Assembly: GCA_013331575.1 (NCBI GenBank)
Contig: DUGD01000008.1
Location: 1-14,855, forward strand
Length of the DNA stretch: 14,855 nucleotides
DNA from: Candidatus Woesearchaeota archaeon
GTDB taxonomy: Archaea > Nanobdellota > Nanobdellia > Woesearchaeales > UBA525
Direction: 5' to 3'
Position numbers and translations under genes: made by a program. A model generated the notes under the pieces. The model had not been told where the DNA came from. It saw only the letters and a program-made list of their open reading frames with translations, and did not search any database. Positions within the stretch are counted from its first letter, which is position 1, and every line of letters starts with the position of its first letter. This document shows positions 1 through 6,179 of this stretch, one piece after another.

Positions 1-2438
1 CCGGCGGGGATCTGCTTGCCCGATATGTACGACGTGAAACGGTACGCGGTCCCTTGCATACCGCGCATCGTCGCGCTCCAGTATCTCGCCGCAGGCCTCA
101 CATCCTCAATCGGCTCATCCGTCTCTTCGTCGAGTGACATCTCGCTGAACAGGCTCGTTCCCGCATGGTGATACACCGGCATATTGCGCGATGACAGTAG
201 GCTGAGCAACGCTTCCACACCATAGAGCTTGCTGCGATCGGCGAGAGATGCGTTGAAAAGCGCTGTGACCGAGATATTGAGCTCTGAGAGCGCCGTTGCA
301 CGGGCCGAATACTGCTCCGGTGTCAGTTCCTGATACTTTCCGCCAACGATAGGCGGTTCCACATACACGCCATCGTACGCAATGGGTCGTGTCAGGATCG
401 TCTGTGTGTAAGCGCTACGTTGCGCATCATCGGCCGGGAGACCGTGAAGTATTACTGCATTTGTTCCGAGCGCGTTCTCGATACCTTGCTTGCACGCGCC
501 GTAGATAGCGTTATAGTCGGCAGGGGATATGTTCGCGGCATACGGATCGCCGATCGCGATGAAACGGTTGATCTTAGGAGATGATCCTGCGCCCGGAAGC
601 GACTCCCAGTGCCCTGCGAGTCCTTTCGCTGCGGTGAAACAATACGCTCGTGTACGGCGCAGCTCCTGCGGCGAGTACCCATCGCGTTTCGTCGGGAGCT
701 TGCCGGTTGTCTTCCACTCAGCAGGTGCGTCAGGAGCGAAACCGAACGGTCCGCAAAGGTTGTTCGCGCAAGCGCCGAGCGTTATCCTGATGATAGGTGC
801 GACGCTTTGTGCTTTGAGACGCTCAAGGAGGAATGTATAATTCCCTTCGATGTCTATCGCGCTCGGTGAGTAACCGTCGGGGCAGACCATCTTGTCTTCC
901 ATGAATACGCAGGCTCTCGCCACAGGGAACGGTTTGAGCACCGATTCGAGAAGGACCGCCATCGCGGGGTTGAAAGTAGCGTCTTTGGAGAATGACGCGT
1001 TCTCGCACAGCGCCTTGTCTTCCGGCGTGGCGGATGTACCTCCTTTGCCCGCGACGCACGTGTTGTACTCCGCTTCGGCGTTACTCACTGCGAGATCGAA
1101 GACCTCTTCTGCGCGTGTGCCCGGACGGAATGCGATATCGTAATTGATAGGGATGATTTCGTACGTGATACCGAGATCACGCTTGCGGGCCGCTAAAAGA
1201 GTGTTGAATGTCTCGTCGGCGGGACCGTACGGTTGCGCCATGCCGAGCTTTGCATCGCTTCCGATGACACGCAACGCGCCCGACGCGCCATTTCCGCCGT
1301 AGTAATTATCGCCGTCGTTGTCCTCGCAGCTCACGCAAGCGCTTGTGTCGTACGTGCAACCTCGCGTCGCGTCGCTTGCAGGGAAGCATTTGAGAGCGCC
1401 GTCCTTGTAGGATACTGGATCGTATCGCGCGCACGTGAGGGGCGGAGCGTTAGGGATACCTGCGGCGGTCGGCTCGCACTGCTCATCGAAACCGACATTG
1501 CCATCGCCGCATACATCGCCTTGTATCGGCGTTCCTCCGATCGCTGTGATGCGCAGGCCGCTCGTGTACTTGCGCCAGAGCGACACCGCCGCTGGCGATG
1601 TCTCATCGAAATTGAAGCTGCCTTCGGATGTGAAACGCAATACCTGTTTGTGGTCGTGACCGAGGAAATACTCGGCTTGCTCAGGCCGCTGTCTGTTGAA
1701 ATCGGTGACGAAATTCTTGAAGACGATAACACCGGTATCATCGTTCCATTGCGCGTTCACCGTGCGCACACCGGATTTCGCGAAATAACCGTGATGGAAC
1801 TCGTCGGCGGTCGCCAGGATAGCGGTACTGTCGGTGCCGATGCCGAAGAGGTCCTTGAAGAAGTCGACTATTCCTGAGAAGAAACCGCCGCTCGCGAACG
1901 CATCGACTTTCGTCGTGCTCACGATAACGTACATGATATCGTCGCTCGAGACGTAGACGTAGGTGTACATTCCTTTGACGGCACCTAAGCATTCCTGAAA
2001 GCGCTGGACCGCGGGATCGAAATCCCTGCAGGCGCGCGGATTGATGTCGCTCGCGCCGATGTGCGCTGCATAGAGCGTGTCTTCGAGCGCGCCGAGAAGC
2101 GCCTCGCTAGCTTCCTCATCATCGCCATCTGTCGTCGTGAACGTGCCGAACATCGTGGTGGTTCCCTTACGCATGATGCAGAGATAATCCCCTGCGAGCG
2201 TGGAATCCTTGGGCGGTGTGACCACCATCTCCGGGCTCGGACCGCACTCTATAGTGTAATCACTCGATCCGACAGTGGTCATCATGTTCGCCGCGAGCGT
2301 CGCCAGAACGGATTCCGGCGCCGGTTCATCGGCAGCGTAGGCCTGACCGATGGCTGTGAGCGAGAGGAGAAGCGCGGCTATGACAAAGAGCGCTGAAACC
2401 GCATACCGCGCCCACGATCCCGTCATCCGCCCCACCAT
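1..2438 (-). CDS. Large secreted Cys-rich surface protein (C-terminus beyond window)
   Basis: One uninterrupted minus-strand frame runs from ATG 2438 to the window edge: 812 codons, with no stop seen. The N-terminus is a Sec-type signal (basic MVGRMTGSWARYA, hydrophobic core about residues 13-30, then AYAADEP). About residues 310-371 hold a cysteine cluster beginning CGDGNVGFDEQC, resembling the CGDG...C repeats of secreted bacterial and DPANN proteins, so disulfides are likely. Beyond about residue 400, alternating hydrophobic strands (APIIRITLG, RFIAIGDPY, NAVILHGLP, YDGVYVEPP, MPVYHHAG) suggest a beta/alpha barrel such as a glycoside-hydrolase-like fold; that is inference, and I recognise no catalytic signature. 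A TATTTAAA box 26 nt upstream predicts a leaderless or near-leaderless message starting at 2438. M5 (ATG 2426) is an alternative start. Function unknown; cell surface or secreted. Confidence 0.8.
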   Translation of the reverse strand, partial: MVGRMTGSWARYAVSALFVIAALLLSLTAIGQAYAADEPAPESVLATLAANMMTTVGSSDYTIECGPSPEMVVTPPKDSTLAGDYLCIMRKGTTTMFGTFTTTDGDDEEASEALLGALEDTLYAAHIGASDINPRACRDFDPAVQRFQECLGAVKGMYTYVYVSSDDIMYVIVSTTKVDAFASGGFFSGIVDFFKDLFGIGTDSTAILATADEFHHGYFAKSGVRTVNAQWNDDTGVIVFKNFVTDFNRQRPEQAEYFLGHDHKQVLRFTSEGSFNFDETSPAAVSLWRKYTSGLRITAIGGTPIQGDVCGDGNVGFDEQCEPTAAGIPNAPPLTCARYDPVSYKDGALKCFPASDATRGCTYDTSACVSCEDNDGDNYYGGNGASGALRVIGSDAKLGMAQPYGPADETFNTLLAARKRDLGITYEIIPINYDIAFRPGTRAEEVFDLAVSNAEAEYNTCVAGKGGTSATPEDKALCENASFSKDATFNPAMAVLLESVLKPFPVARACVFMEDKMVCPDGYSPSAIDIEGNYTFLLERLKAQSVAPIIRITLGACANNLCGPFGFAPDAPAEWKTTGKLPTKRDGYSPQELRRTRAYCFTAAKGLAGHWESLPGAGSSPKINRFIAIGDPYAANISPADYNAIYGACKQGIENALGTNAVILHGLPADDAQRSAYTQTILTRPIAYDGVYVEPPIVGGKYQELTPEQYSARATALSELNISVTALFNASLADRSKLYGVEALLSLLSSRNMPVYHHAGTSLFSEMSLDEETDEPIEDVRPAARYWSATMRGMQGTAYRFTSYISGKQIPA

Positions 2439-2460
2439 CCATCAGACTCCCGTCTTTGCG

Positions 2461-2468
2461 TTTAAATA
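2461..2468 (-). promoter_or_regulatory. TATA box of the large secreted-protein gene
   Basis: TATTTAAA on the minus strand, centred about 26.5 nt before ATG 2438. That is the usual archaeal TATA-to-start distance, so transcription should begin at or next to the start codon. Confidence 0.6.
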
Positions 2469-2542
2469 GTTTTTGAGAGACGACTACAGCCCAACAGAAG
2501 AACTTCAGAAAAAGAACTCTGCCGCCTTGGCATGTAATCCGA

Positions 2543-2596
2543 GGGCGCCGTGTCGGGTCCGGCGATGCCGGGGGACCCGGCGGCAACACGGCGCCC
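2543..2596. other. Long GC-rich hairpin (possible structured RNA or terminator)
   Basis: Three stacked stems close on themselves. GGGCGCCGTGT (2543-2553) pairs with ACACGGCGCCC (2586-2596), 11 bp. CGGGT (2554-2558) pairs with ACCCG (2575-2579). CCGGC (2559-2563) pairs with GCCGG (2567-2571) around a three-base loop. Two one-sided bulges (2572-2574 and 2580-2585) interrupt the 21 base pairs. It lies about 150 nt beyond the ThiS-like stop and is followed on the minus strand by a T-rich stretch, so it could end that transcript. An element-derived palindrome or small RNA is equally possible. No wobble pair reveals the strand. Confidence 0.5.
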
Positions 2597-2718
2597 GAGA
2601 CCGGTTCGAGAGTGTATCCGCCGCGGCAGAAACAATCTGAAATAGACAGTGATTATCCGTGCAGAAAAGCGATTGAGAAACGCAACCATCCACAGTATAC
2701 AATCATTGACAATAATTA

Positions 2719-2744
2719 GCAGTAACTACAGTTGCAGTAACTAC
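2719..2744. repeat. Short direct repeat GCAGTAACTAC x2
   Basis: An exact 11-base unit occurs at 2719-2729 and 2734-2744 (15-base period), directly after the stop of the ThiS-like gene. Function unknown; it could be chance in an AT-richer spacer. Confidence 0.35.
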
Positions 2745-2749
2745 GCTCA

Positions 2750-2944
2750 TCATCCGCCGCTGACGACCGAAAGAAGCTCTATCTCCTTCGCGTCGCTGAT
2801 ATCATCATCGATCGTGATGAGCCTGCCATCTTTCACTATCAGCACGACCTCGGGGTTGATGCCGAGCTCGCCCAGGAGCCCGCGCGCCGCGCCGTTCCAC
2901 TCGCGCTCGACGGTTTTTTGTTCTTTTTGAAGAAAAATCCTCAT
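2750..2944 (-). CDS. ThiS/MoaD/SAMP-like ubiquitin-fold sulfur carrier or modifier
   Basis: This 64-residue protein is the usual size for the ThiS/MoaD/Urm1/SAMP family. It starts MRIFL, has a central GINPEVVLIVKDGRLI strand-turn-strand resembling archaeal ThiS/SAMP proteins, and ends in VVSGG. In this family the C-terminal Gly-Gly is adenylated by an E1-like enzyme and then carries a thiocarboxylate for sulfur transfer (thiamine, molybdopterin or tRNA thiolation) or is conjugated to protein lysines. Which role applies cannot be told: no E1-like, ThiF/MoeB, ThiG or MoaE gene is in the window. A TATTTAAA box 30 nt upstream predicts a leader of only a few bases, so it is probably monocistronic. 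Confidence 0.88.
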   Translation of the reverse strand: MRIFLQKEQKTVEREWNGAARGLLGELGINPEVVLIVKDGRLITIDDDISDAKEIELLSVVSGG

Positions 2945-2970
2945 GATACTTACAGGAAATGTGGAATAGC

Positions 2971-2978
2971 TTTAAATA
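2971..2978 (-). promoter_or_regulatory. TATA box of the ThiS-like gene
   Basis: TATTTAAA (minus strand) centred about 30 nt before ATG 2944. The same bases read TTTAAATA on the plus strand and could also serve rightward transcription towards the 3185 gene, but that would give a leader of about 180 nt. Confidence 0.55.
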
Positions 2979-3184
2979 TGAAACGGGCGCTTCAGGAACC
3001 TATGCAGCAGCTACAGACGATGATGTATAATAGTATGCGTCATGTAGCTGGCACGCTCTTCTTTGATGCCATGTGCATTAAGGTCGACGTGCTGACTGCC
3101 TAGGACCGCGAACGACAGCGGGACGGGCAGGACAGCACAACAAACACAGCAGTTCTAGCACCGTCCCACAACAGAGGTGGACAA

Positions 3185-3523
3185 ATGACGACATGCGTGA
3201 TGTGCGAAGAGGCCATCACCAACCCAGTATGCCCCGCGTGCCTGCACAAAGGCGTGCGACAATGGCTGCTGGAACAGAGCGAGACACGCCTCGCGGACGA
3301 CGTGCTGGACACGACCGTGCGCGACATCATCGGCGGCTCGACGGACTGCATCAAGTGCCATAGCCCGATGGGAGTGTGCGCTTATTGCTACACCAAGGAC
3401 GTCTTCGACGTCATCAAGCGGCGCCCGTCGCTCGTCAACGACTACCTTGTGTACTTCAACTTCGACCTCGAGCACATGGGCTGGGAGCAATCGGCGCGAT
3501 TGATCACCGACGACCATTACTAG
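3185..3523 (+). CDS. Small zinc-binding protein with two four-Cys knuckles
   Basis: 112 residues. Four CxxC pairs are visible: C4/C7 and C16/C19 (MTTCVMCEEA...NPVCPACL), then C55/C58 and C65/C68 (DCIKCHSPMGVCAYC). They could form two treble-clef or ribbon-like zinc sites. The region between is helical, and the C-terminal part (about 71-112) is acidic and ends ITDDHY. The first knuckle, with the I(T)NPVCPACL string, reminds me of uncharacterised archaeal zinc proteins, but I cannot assign a function; nucleic-acid or protein binding is the usual guess for such knuckles. The start is fixed by GAGGTGG four bases before ATG 3185. A plausible TATA element (TATAATAG near 3025) is only moderate. It is followed by a small ORF on the same strand. 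Confidence 0.85.
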   Translation: MTTCVMCEEAITNPVCPACLHKGVRQWLLEQSETRLADDVLDTTVRDIIGGSTDCIKCHSPMGVCAYCYTKDVFDVIKRRPSLVNDYLVYFNFDLEHMGWEQSARLITDDHY

Positions 3524-3624
3524 AGCGAGGAGAGCATCACTGAAGAAAATACACGACAGAGACGATACAACATCAGAACACGATGAACAAGAAAACACAA
3601 CATGACAACACACAGGTGAATACC

Positions 3625-3768
3625 ATGGAACAGACTTTGATGAATCCCGAGACGACACAACGCCAGGAATACAAGGAGTGGCTCGCGAGCCTCCGCGCCA
3701 ACACGAGGAGAGTAGAGGAAGAGGAGAGCGAAGCGGCCGCGTGGAGCGCAAGAAGAGGGCAAGGCTAA
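3625..3768 (+). CDS. 47-residue charged hypothetical protein
   Basis: ATG 3625 is preceded by a perfect AGGTGA (3614-3619) at five bases, so I prefer it to the in-frame ATG at 3583, which lacks a ribosome site. The product (MEQTLMNPETTQRQEYKEWL...) is hydrophilic, with a helical middle (about residues 11-30) and a Glu-rich run followed by a basic tail (ARRGQG). No domain recognised. It lies about 100 nt after the zinc-protein gene and is probably in the same transcript. The long opposite-strand frame over this region is only its antisense shadow. The ribosome site is the main argument that it is real. Confidence 0.5.
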   Translation: MEQTLMNPETTQRQEYKEWLASLRANTRRVEEEESEAAAWSARRGQG

Positions 3769-3803
3769 GACTTCGCCTAACACATAACAAGAATATCGAT
3801 TAG

Positions 3804-4057
3804 GACCGCCTTGGGGCGAAACCCGAGGGGCGAGTTTGCGAGGCAGTGGCCGAAGCAACCACGAGTCCCGAGACTATGCCGGAACGGATCGGCTTCGAAG
3901 AAGACGATCACCGGGAGCGAAGCGACCGGGGAGTGAGGCAATTCCCCGCGGTCCCGAGCCGTCCTTTTCTCCGGGCTGCCGCATTTTACGGTCGCGGACC
4001 GTATCACCGCGACCGCGCGCCGTGCATGGCGCATAACGCGGCAGCCCACTCTTTTTC
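3804..4057 (+). ncRNA. Highly structured GC-rich RNA candidate (about 250 nt), class unknown
   Basis: The 3769-4113 interval has no convincing gene but nested complementarity. (1) A three-way junction at 3842-3880: GGCA/TGCC closes GTGG/CCAC and AGTC/GACT hairpins. (2) A 5-bp stem GATCG/CGATC (3887-3891 with 3905-3909), then 3911-3929, CCGG/CCGG with tandem GA/GA mismatches around GCGAAGC. (3) A 75-nt three-way junction, GGGCTGCCGC (3973-3982) with GCGGCAGCCC (4038-4047), enclosing a 9-bp hairpin (3989-3997 with 4007-4015) and a 5-bp hairpin (4017-4021 with 4028-4032). An oligo-T (4052-4056) follows the last helix. G-U-type pairs and the GA tandem favour the plus strand. I see no SRP helix-8, RNase P conserved-region or tRNA signature. 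It may be a free RNA or the 3' region of the 3185 transcript. A T-rich patch at 4085-4095 could alternatively drive the minus strand. Confidence 0.55.
4051..4057 (+). terminator. Oligo-T terminator after the structured region
   Basis: CTTTTTC on the plus strand, four bases after a 10-bp helix. Archaeal RNA polymerase terminates at T-runs. It suits the end of the rightward transcript that meets the leftward gene at 4114. Confidence 0.45.
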
Positions 4058-4088
4058 TATGAGATGATGACGAGATAATAAGAAATTT

Positions 4089-4095
4089 AAAAAAA
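4089..4095 (-). terminator. T7 terminator of the two-TM protein gene
   Basis: Seven T residues on the minus strand, about 20 nt beyond the stop of the 4114-4656 gene and inside a broader AT-rich patch. The same patch contains a TTTAAAT core that could act as a leftward TATA element. Confidence 0.5.
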
Positions 4096-4113
4096 GAATT
4101 TGTTAGAAGAAGA

Positions 4114-4656
4114 TTATTTCCGCTTCCTGCGCGTGAGCACTGCGGCACCGATAGCACCGACGAGACCGCCCGCCGCGGCACCTGCTCCCGCCATCTTCCA
4201 TGTGCTGTCGTCAGTGATCGCCGCCTTGCCGAAGTTGGCGCGGAACGCACCATACGCGACGCCCGGGTGCGCAGCGACACTGTATGCGATCGGCTTGCTG
4301 CCGTTCAAGACCGCCGTGGCCTCTTGCGTGTACTCTGCGCCGCGCGCCTTGTGCTCCCGATAGAGGTCTTTGATCTGCGGGTCGAGCTTTTTGTCATTAA
4401 GAAGCGCGTTCTCTTTGCCGCCCTTGAAGATGGCGGTTATCCCTGTGTACTTCTCGAGGATGGAGTCGCAGACGTACTGCTGGACGGTCGCTTCGCGCTT
4501 GAGCTCTGCGACGTAATCCGATGTCCGCGGCGCGCTCGCACCGACGAGACCGCCGGCGACGATGCCGACGAGTCCGGTTGTCTTGATGAAGAAACCCCTG
4601 ATCTTTCTCCGTCGGAGCTCCTTATCGACTGCAATGCTGACATCATCTCTTGCCAT
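4114..4656 (-). CDS. Small membrane protein with N- and C-terminal TM helices
   Basis: 180 residues from ATG 4656, chosen because AGGTGATT lies five bases upstream; the longer frame back to 4728 has no ribosome site. A basic amphipathic N-terminus (KELRRRKIR) precedes TM1 (about 21-41, FFIKTTGLVGIVAGGLVGA). A charged helical loop of about 110 residues follows, then a glycine/alanine-rich TM2 (about 155-174) and a strongly basic tail, TRRKRK. By the positive-inside rule both ends are probably cytoplasmic and the loop external. The loop has a single Cys (C63). No known family. A 7-bp inverted repeat lies in its upstream region, and T-runs separate it from the TBP gene, so it probably has its own promoter (weak CATATC near 4744). 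Function unknown. Confidence 0.75.
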   Translation of the reverse strand: MARDDVSIAVDKELRRRKIRGFFIKTTGLVGIVAGGLVGASAPRTSDYVAELKREATVQQYVCDSILEKYTGITAIFKGGKENALLNDKKLDPQIKDLYREHKARGAEYTQEATAVLNGSKPIAYSVAAHPGVAYGAFRANFGKAAITDDSTWKMAGAGAAAGGLVGAIGAAVLTRRKRK

Positions 4657-4714
4657 GTGAATCACCTGTGTGTTGTATGAGGATAGCCTGTGTCTCCTCA
4701 CCTCCACCCGAAGA

Positions 4715-4736
4715 TGCGCACAATGCAACGTGCGCA
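4715..4736. promoter_or_regulatory. Inverted repeat TGCGCAC-N8-GTGCGCA upstream of the two-TM gene
   Basis: A perfect 7-bp inverted repeat (4715-4721 and 4730-4736) with an 8-base spacer, about 60-80 nt before ATG 4656 and close to where transcription would begin from the weak minus-strand TATA-like CATATC at 4742-4747. It could be an operator or a leader hairpin. Confidence 0.35.
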
Positions 4737-4747
4737 GACAAGATATG

Positions 4748-4764
4748 AAAGAGAAAAAACAAAG
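4748..4764 (-). terminator. T-rich terminator after TBP
   Basis: The minus strand reads CTTTGTTTTTTCTCTTT just beyond the TBP stop codon: a typical archaeal oligo-T termination tract without an obvious hairpin. Confidence 0.55.
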
Positions 4765-4767
4765 GAT

Positions 4768-5364
4768 TTACTTGACCTTCTTGAGCACTTCGATCAGCTT
4801 GTTGATCGCGAGGAACACCTGCTCCTTGCTCTTCGTGCCGGTGCAGACGATCTTGCCGTTCGAGAACAGCAGGAAAGTCGCTTTGGCTTCGGCGAGCTTG
4901 AACACGAGTCCGGGGAACTGCTCCGGTTCGTACTCTGTGTTGTCCAGCTTCATGGCGAGCTTGTTCAGGTTCAAGTCCATGCCGATCGAGCCGGAGGCGA
5001 CGACGTTCTGCACCGCTATCTTCGGCTTGATCTTGATGTCGATGTTGATCTTCTTGAGGCTCTCGATGATCTTGGCGATCGACTCATCTACCTTCTCGAG
5101 GGTTCTCGCTCCTGTGCACACCACCTTGCCGGAGCTGAAGATCAGAGCAGAGGTCTTGGGCTCCTTGATGCGGATGACCAGACCTGGGAACTGCTCAGGG
5201 TTGTATTCGGTGTTCGGCAGGACTGCTGCCATCTTCTCGAGCGGGATATCGTGCTCGAGGCTCGTGGACACGACGATGTTGACGATTCTTATCGTGGTGT
5301 CATCGACGACGCCCGGCTTGTCGGTGGCGACATCGAGCTTTGCAGTCTTCTTCTTCGTAGCCAT
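4768..5364 (-). CDS. tbp: TATA-binding protein (TBP)
   Basis: 198 residues, slightly longer than most archaeal TBPs because of a Lys-rich N-terminal extension (about 20 residues). The saddle's two pseudo-repeats (about 24-105 and 115-196) are plain. Repeat 1 has NTEYNPEQFPGLVIR and LIFSSGKVVCTG; repeat 2 has NTEYEPEQFPGLVFK and LLFSNGKIVCTG. F59/F76 and F150/F167 correspond to the two phenylalanine pairs that wedge into the TATA minor groove. The protein recognises TATA boxes and recruits TFB and RNA polymerase. ATG 5364 gives the full-length fold. A TATTTAAA box 50 nt upstream implies a leader of about 23 nt. This gene is the main evidence that the window is archaeal. No anomaly seen. Confidence 0.98.
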   Translation of the reverse strand: MATKKKTAKLDVATDKPGVVDDTTIRIVNIVVSTSLEHDIPLEKMAAVLPNTEYNPEQFPGLVIRIKEPKTSALIFSSGKVVCTGARTLEKVDESIAKIIESLKKINIDIKIKPKIAVQNVVASGSIGMDLNLNKLAMKLDNTEYEPEQFPGLVFKLAEAKATFLLFSNGKIVCTGTKSKEQVFLAINKLIEVLKKVK

Positions 5365-5409
5365 AGTAGCTAACCCCCAATCGATGCGGCGTGTGGTGTA
5401 CGCCGTTCG

Positions 5410-5417
5410 TTTAAATA
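5410..5417 (-). promoter_or_regulatory. TATA box of the TBP gene
   Basis: TATTTAAA on the minus strand, centred about 50 nt before ATG 5364, giving a predicted leader of about 23 nt. It has the same sequence as the boxes before the two leftward genes at 2438 and 2944. Confidence 0.65.
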
Positions 5418-5618
5418 CCGAAGTCGCTTTCTATTTATAAATGCTTTTATGAACAAGCCTCTTTTGCCGAATTCGGGGCTTTCAGGCGTTATATCGTCGG
5501 AGAAGACGACTTTCATTCAAAAACCATTTCCATATAGAAAATATATTGCTCTCGTCGAGCGACACTACTCAAGAAAAGTGACGCATATAAGTGTATAAAA
5601 AGAAAGAATTGGTCGCAC

Positions 5619-5696
5619 ATGGCAGAAATAAGTAATCACTTTGCAGTGGTTAAACTACGAAAAGTTTATAAGTGCACGCGCACCAATAATAGCTGA
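5619..5696 (+). CDS. Possible leaderless 25-residue basic peptide
   Basis: ATG 5619 opens a 25-codon frame (MAEISNHFAVVKLRKVYKC...) ending TGA 5694-5696, just before the ribosome site of the 5711 gene. A TATAAAAA element (5594-5601) sits about 22 nt upstream, close to the spacing for a leaderless message. The peptide is basic in the middle and shows no domain. Such a short frame can easily arise by chance, and the TATA box of the next gene lies inside it. Confidence 0.18.
   Translation: MAEISNHFAVVKLRKVYKCTRTNNS
5634..5672 (+). promoter_or_regulatory. TATA box of the 5711 operon with upstream inverted repeat
   Basis: TTTATAAG (5665-5672) is centred 42 nt before ATG 5711, giving a leader of about 16 nt that includes AAGGTGA (5699-5705). 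An imperfect palindrome, AATCACT-TTGC-AGTGGTT, sits just upstream and could be an operator. Confidence 0.5.
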
Positions 5697-5710
5697 AAAG
5701 GTGACTCACA

Positions 5711-6130
5711 ATGACTGATAACAACTTCGACAGAGCTCTCGGCCGTATCGGATACGCGCTTGAATCGACTACTGATTTCATGGAGCGCATTGTCGGCCCG
5801 ATAGTATTCGCGGGCGTCATGTCGTGTGGAATCGCAGTAGGATACTACAAAGCCAGTGAAGCGATGGAAAAGCGCAACGACCCCGTCTTAGGAAAGCTCG
5901 AGATCTCGCTCACAGACATCGATGGAGACGGCAAGAAGGATCGCGTCGTGAAATACAACGGCCGCGCATACACGCTCAAGGACGTCGATGGCAAGCTCGT
6001 TCTGCAGGAGTACGCAATGAGACCGACGCTCGACAGACAGCCAGCCTCCAGTCTACAACTACTCCCCGCCCAACCGAACGTCGGGACCTTCACGCTCGTG
6101 AATGATGCTCCCGCTCCGGCCGAGAAGTAA
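5711..6130 (+). CDS. Single-TM protein with Asp-rich (EF-hand/dockerin-like) loop
   Basis: 139 residues; the start is supported by AAGGTGA seven bases upstream. A cytoplasmic N-terminus (about 1-26) leads to one TM helix (about 27-46, IVGPIVFAGVMSCGIAVGYY). The outside part contains DIDGDGKKDRV (69-79), the Asp-rich calcium-loop pattern of dockerin, VCBS and FG-GAP-type repeats, followed by a probable beta hairpin (RAYTLKDVDGKLVLQEY) and a Pro/Ala-rich tail. It could bind calcium outside the cell. No named family. It is first in a three-gene rightward cassette (49 nt to the next gene), so it may partner the membrane protease encoded there; that link is inference. Confidence 0.78.
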   Translation: MTDNNFDRALGRIGYALESTTDFMERIVGPIVFAGVMSCGIAVGYYKASEAMEKRNDPVLGKLEISLTDIDGDGKKDRVVKYNGRAYTLKDVDGKLVLQEYAMRPTLDRQPASSLQLLPAQPNVGTFTLVNDAPAPAEK

Positions 6131-6179
6131 ACTTATGCTTTCCGTTATTCTTTTGGAATGAAGAGAAAGAGACACCACA

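Larger units (their letters stand above)
2439..2749. other. Intergenic region between ThiS-like and secreted-protein genes
   Basis: I see no convincing gene in these roughly 310 bases. It holds the minus-strand TATA box at 2461-2468, a T-rich minus-strand patch near 2509-2518, the long hairpin at 2543-2596 and a short direct repeat at 2719-2744. Short open frames here (for example 2326-2589 and 2462-2689, minus) overlap the hairpin or the signal-peptide region in the wrong frame and have low-complexity, non-protein-like composition. Confidence 0.5.
5365..5710. other. AT-rich divergent intergenic region
   Basis: This spacer between the TBP gene (left) and the 5711 gene (right) has several TATA-like elements: TTTAAATA 5410-5417, TTTATAAA 5434-5441, CATATAA near 5584, TATAAAAA 5594-5601 and TTTATAAG 5665-5672. 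It also holds an imperfect inverted repeat near 5635-5652. Only one tiny candidate reading frame (5619-5696) is worth noting. Confidence 0.5.

Noticed and set aside
1331..1741. 136-residue minus-strand frame (and the plus-strand frame 1233-1877)
   Set aside because: Both are out-of-frame shadows of the large secreted-protein gene, whose own frame is open without a break from 2438 to the edge.
2541..2630. tRNA-like GGTTCGA next to the strong hairpin
   Set aside because: No T-stem, acceptor or anticodon arm can be formed around it.
3018..3095. Box C/D-like sRNA (ATGATG near 3020, TTGATG near 3062, CTGA near 3092)
   Set aside because: The C box deviates from RTGATGA, no D' box or convincing terminal stem is present, and the spacings do not suit archaeal C/D guides.
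2978..3103. 41-codon plus-strand frame (MKRALQEPMQQLQTMM...)
   Set aside because: Its ATG overlaps the TATA box at 2971-2978, it has no ribosome site and no recognisable fold; probably chance.
3155..3790. 211-residue minus-strand open frame
   Set aside because: It is antisense to the zinc-protein gene and the small ORF after it, is rich in Ser, Arg and Leu in low-complexity fashion, and has no ribosome site or domain.
3777..4280. 167-residue minus-strand open frame
   Set aside because: It spans the structured non-coding region and the end of the two-TM gene in another frame; Arg/Ser-rich translation is typical of GC-rich non-coding DNA.
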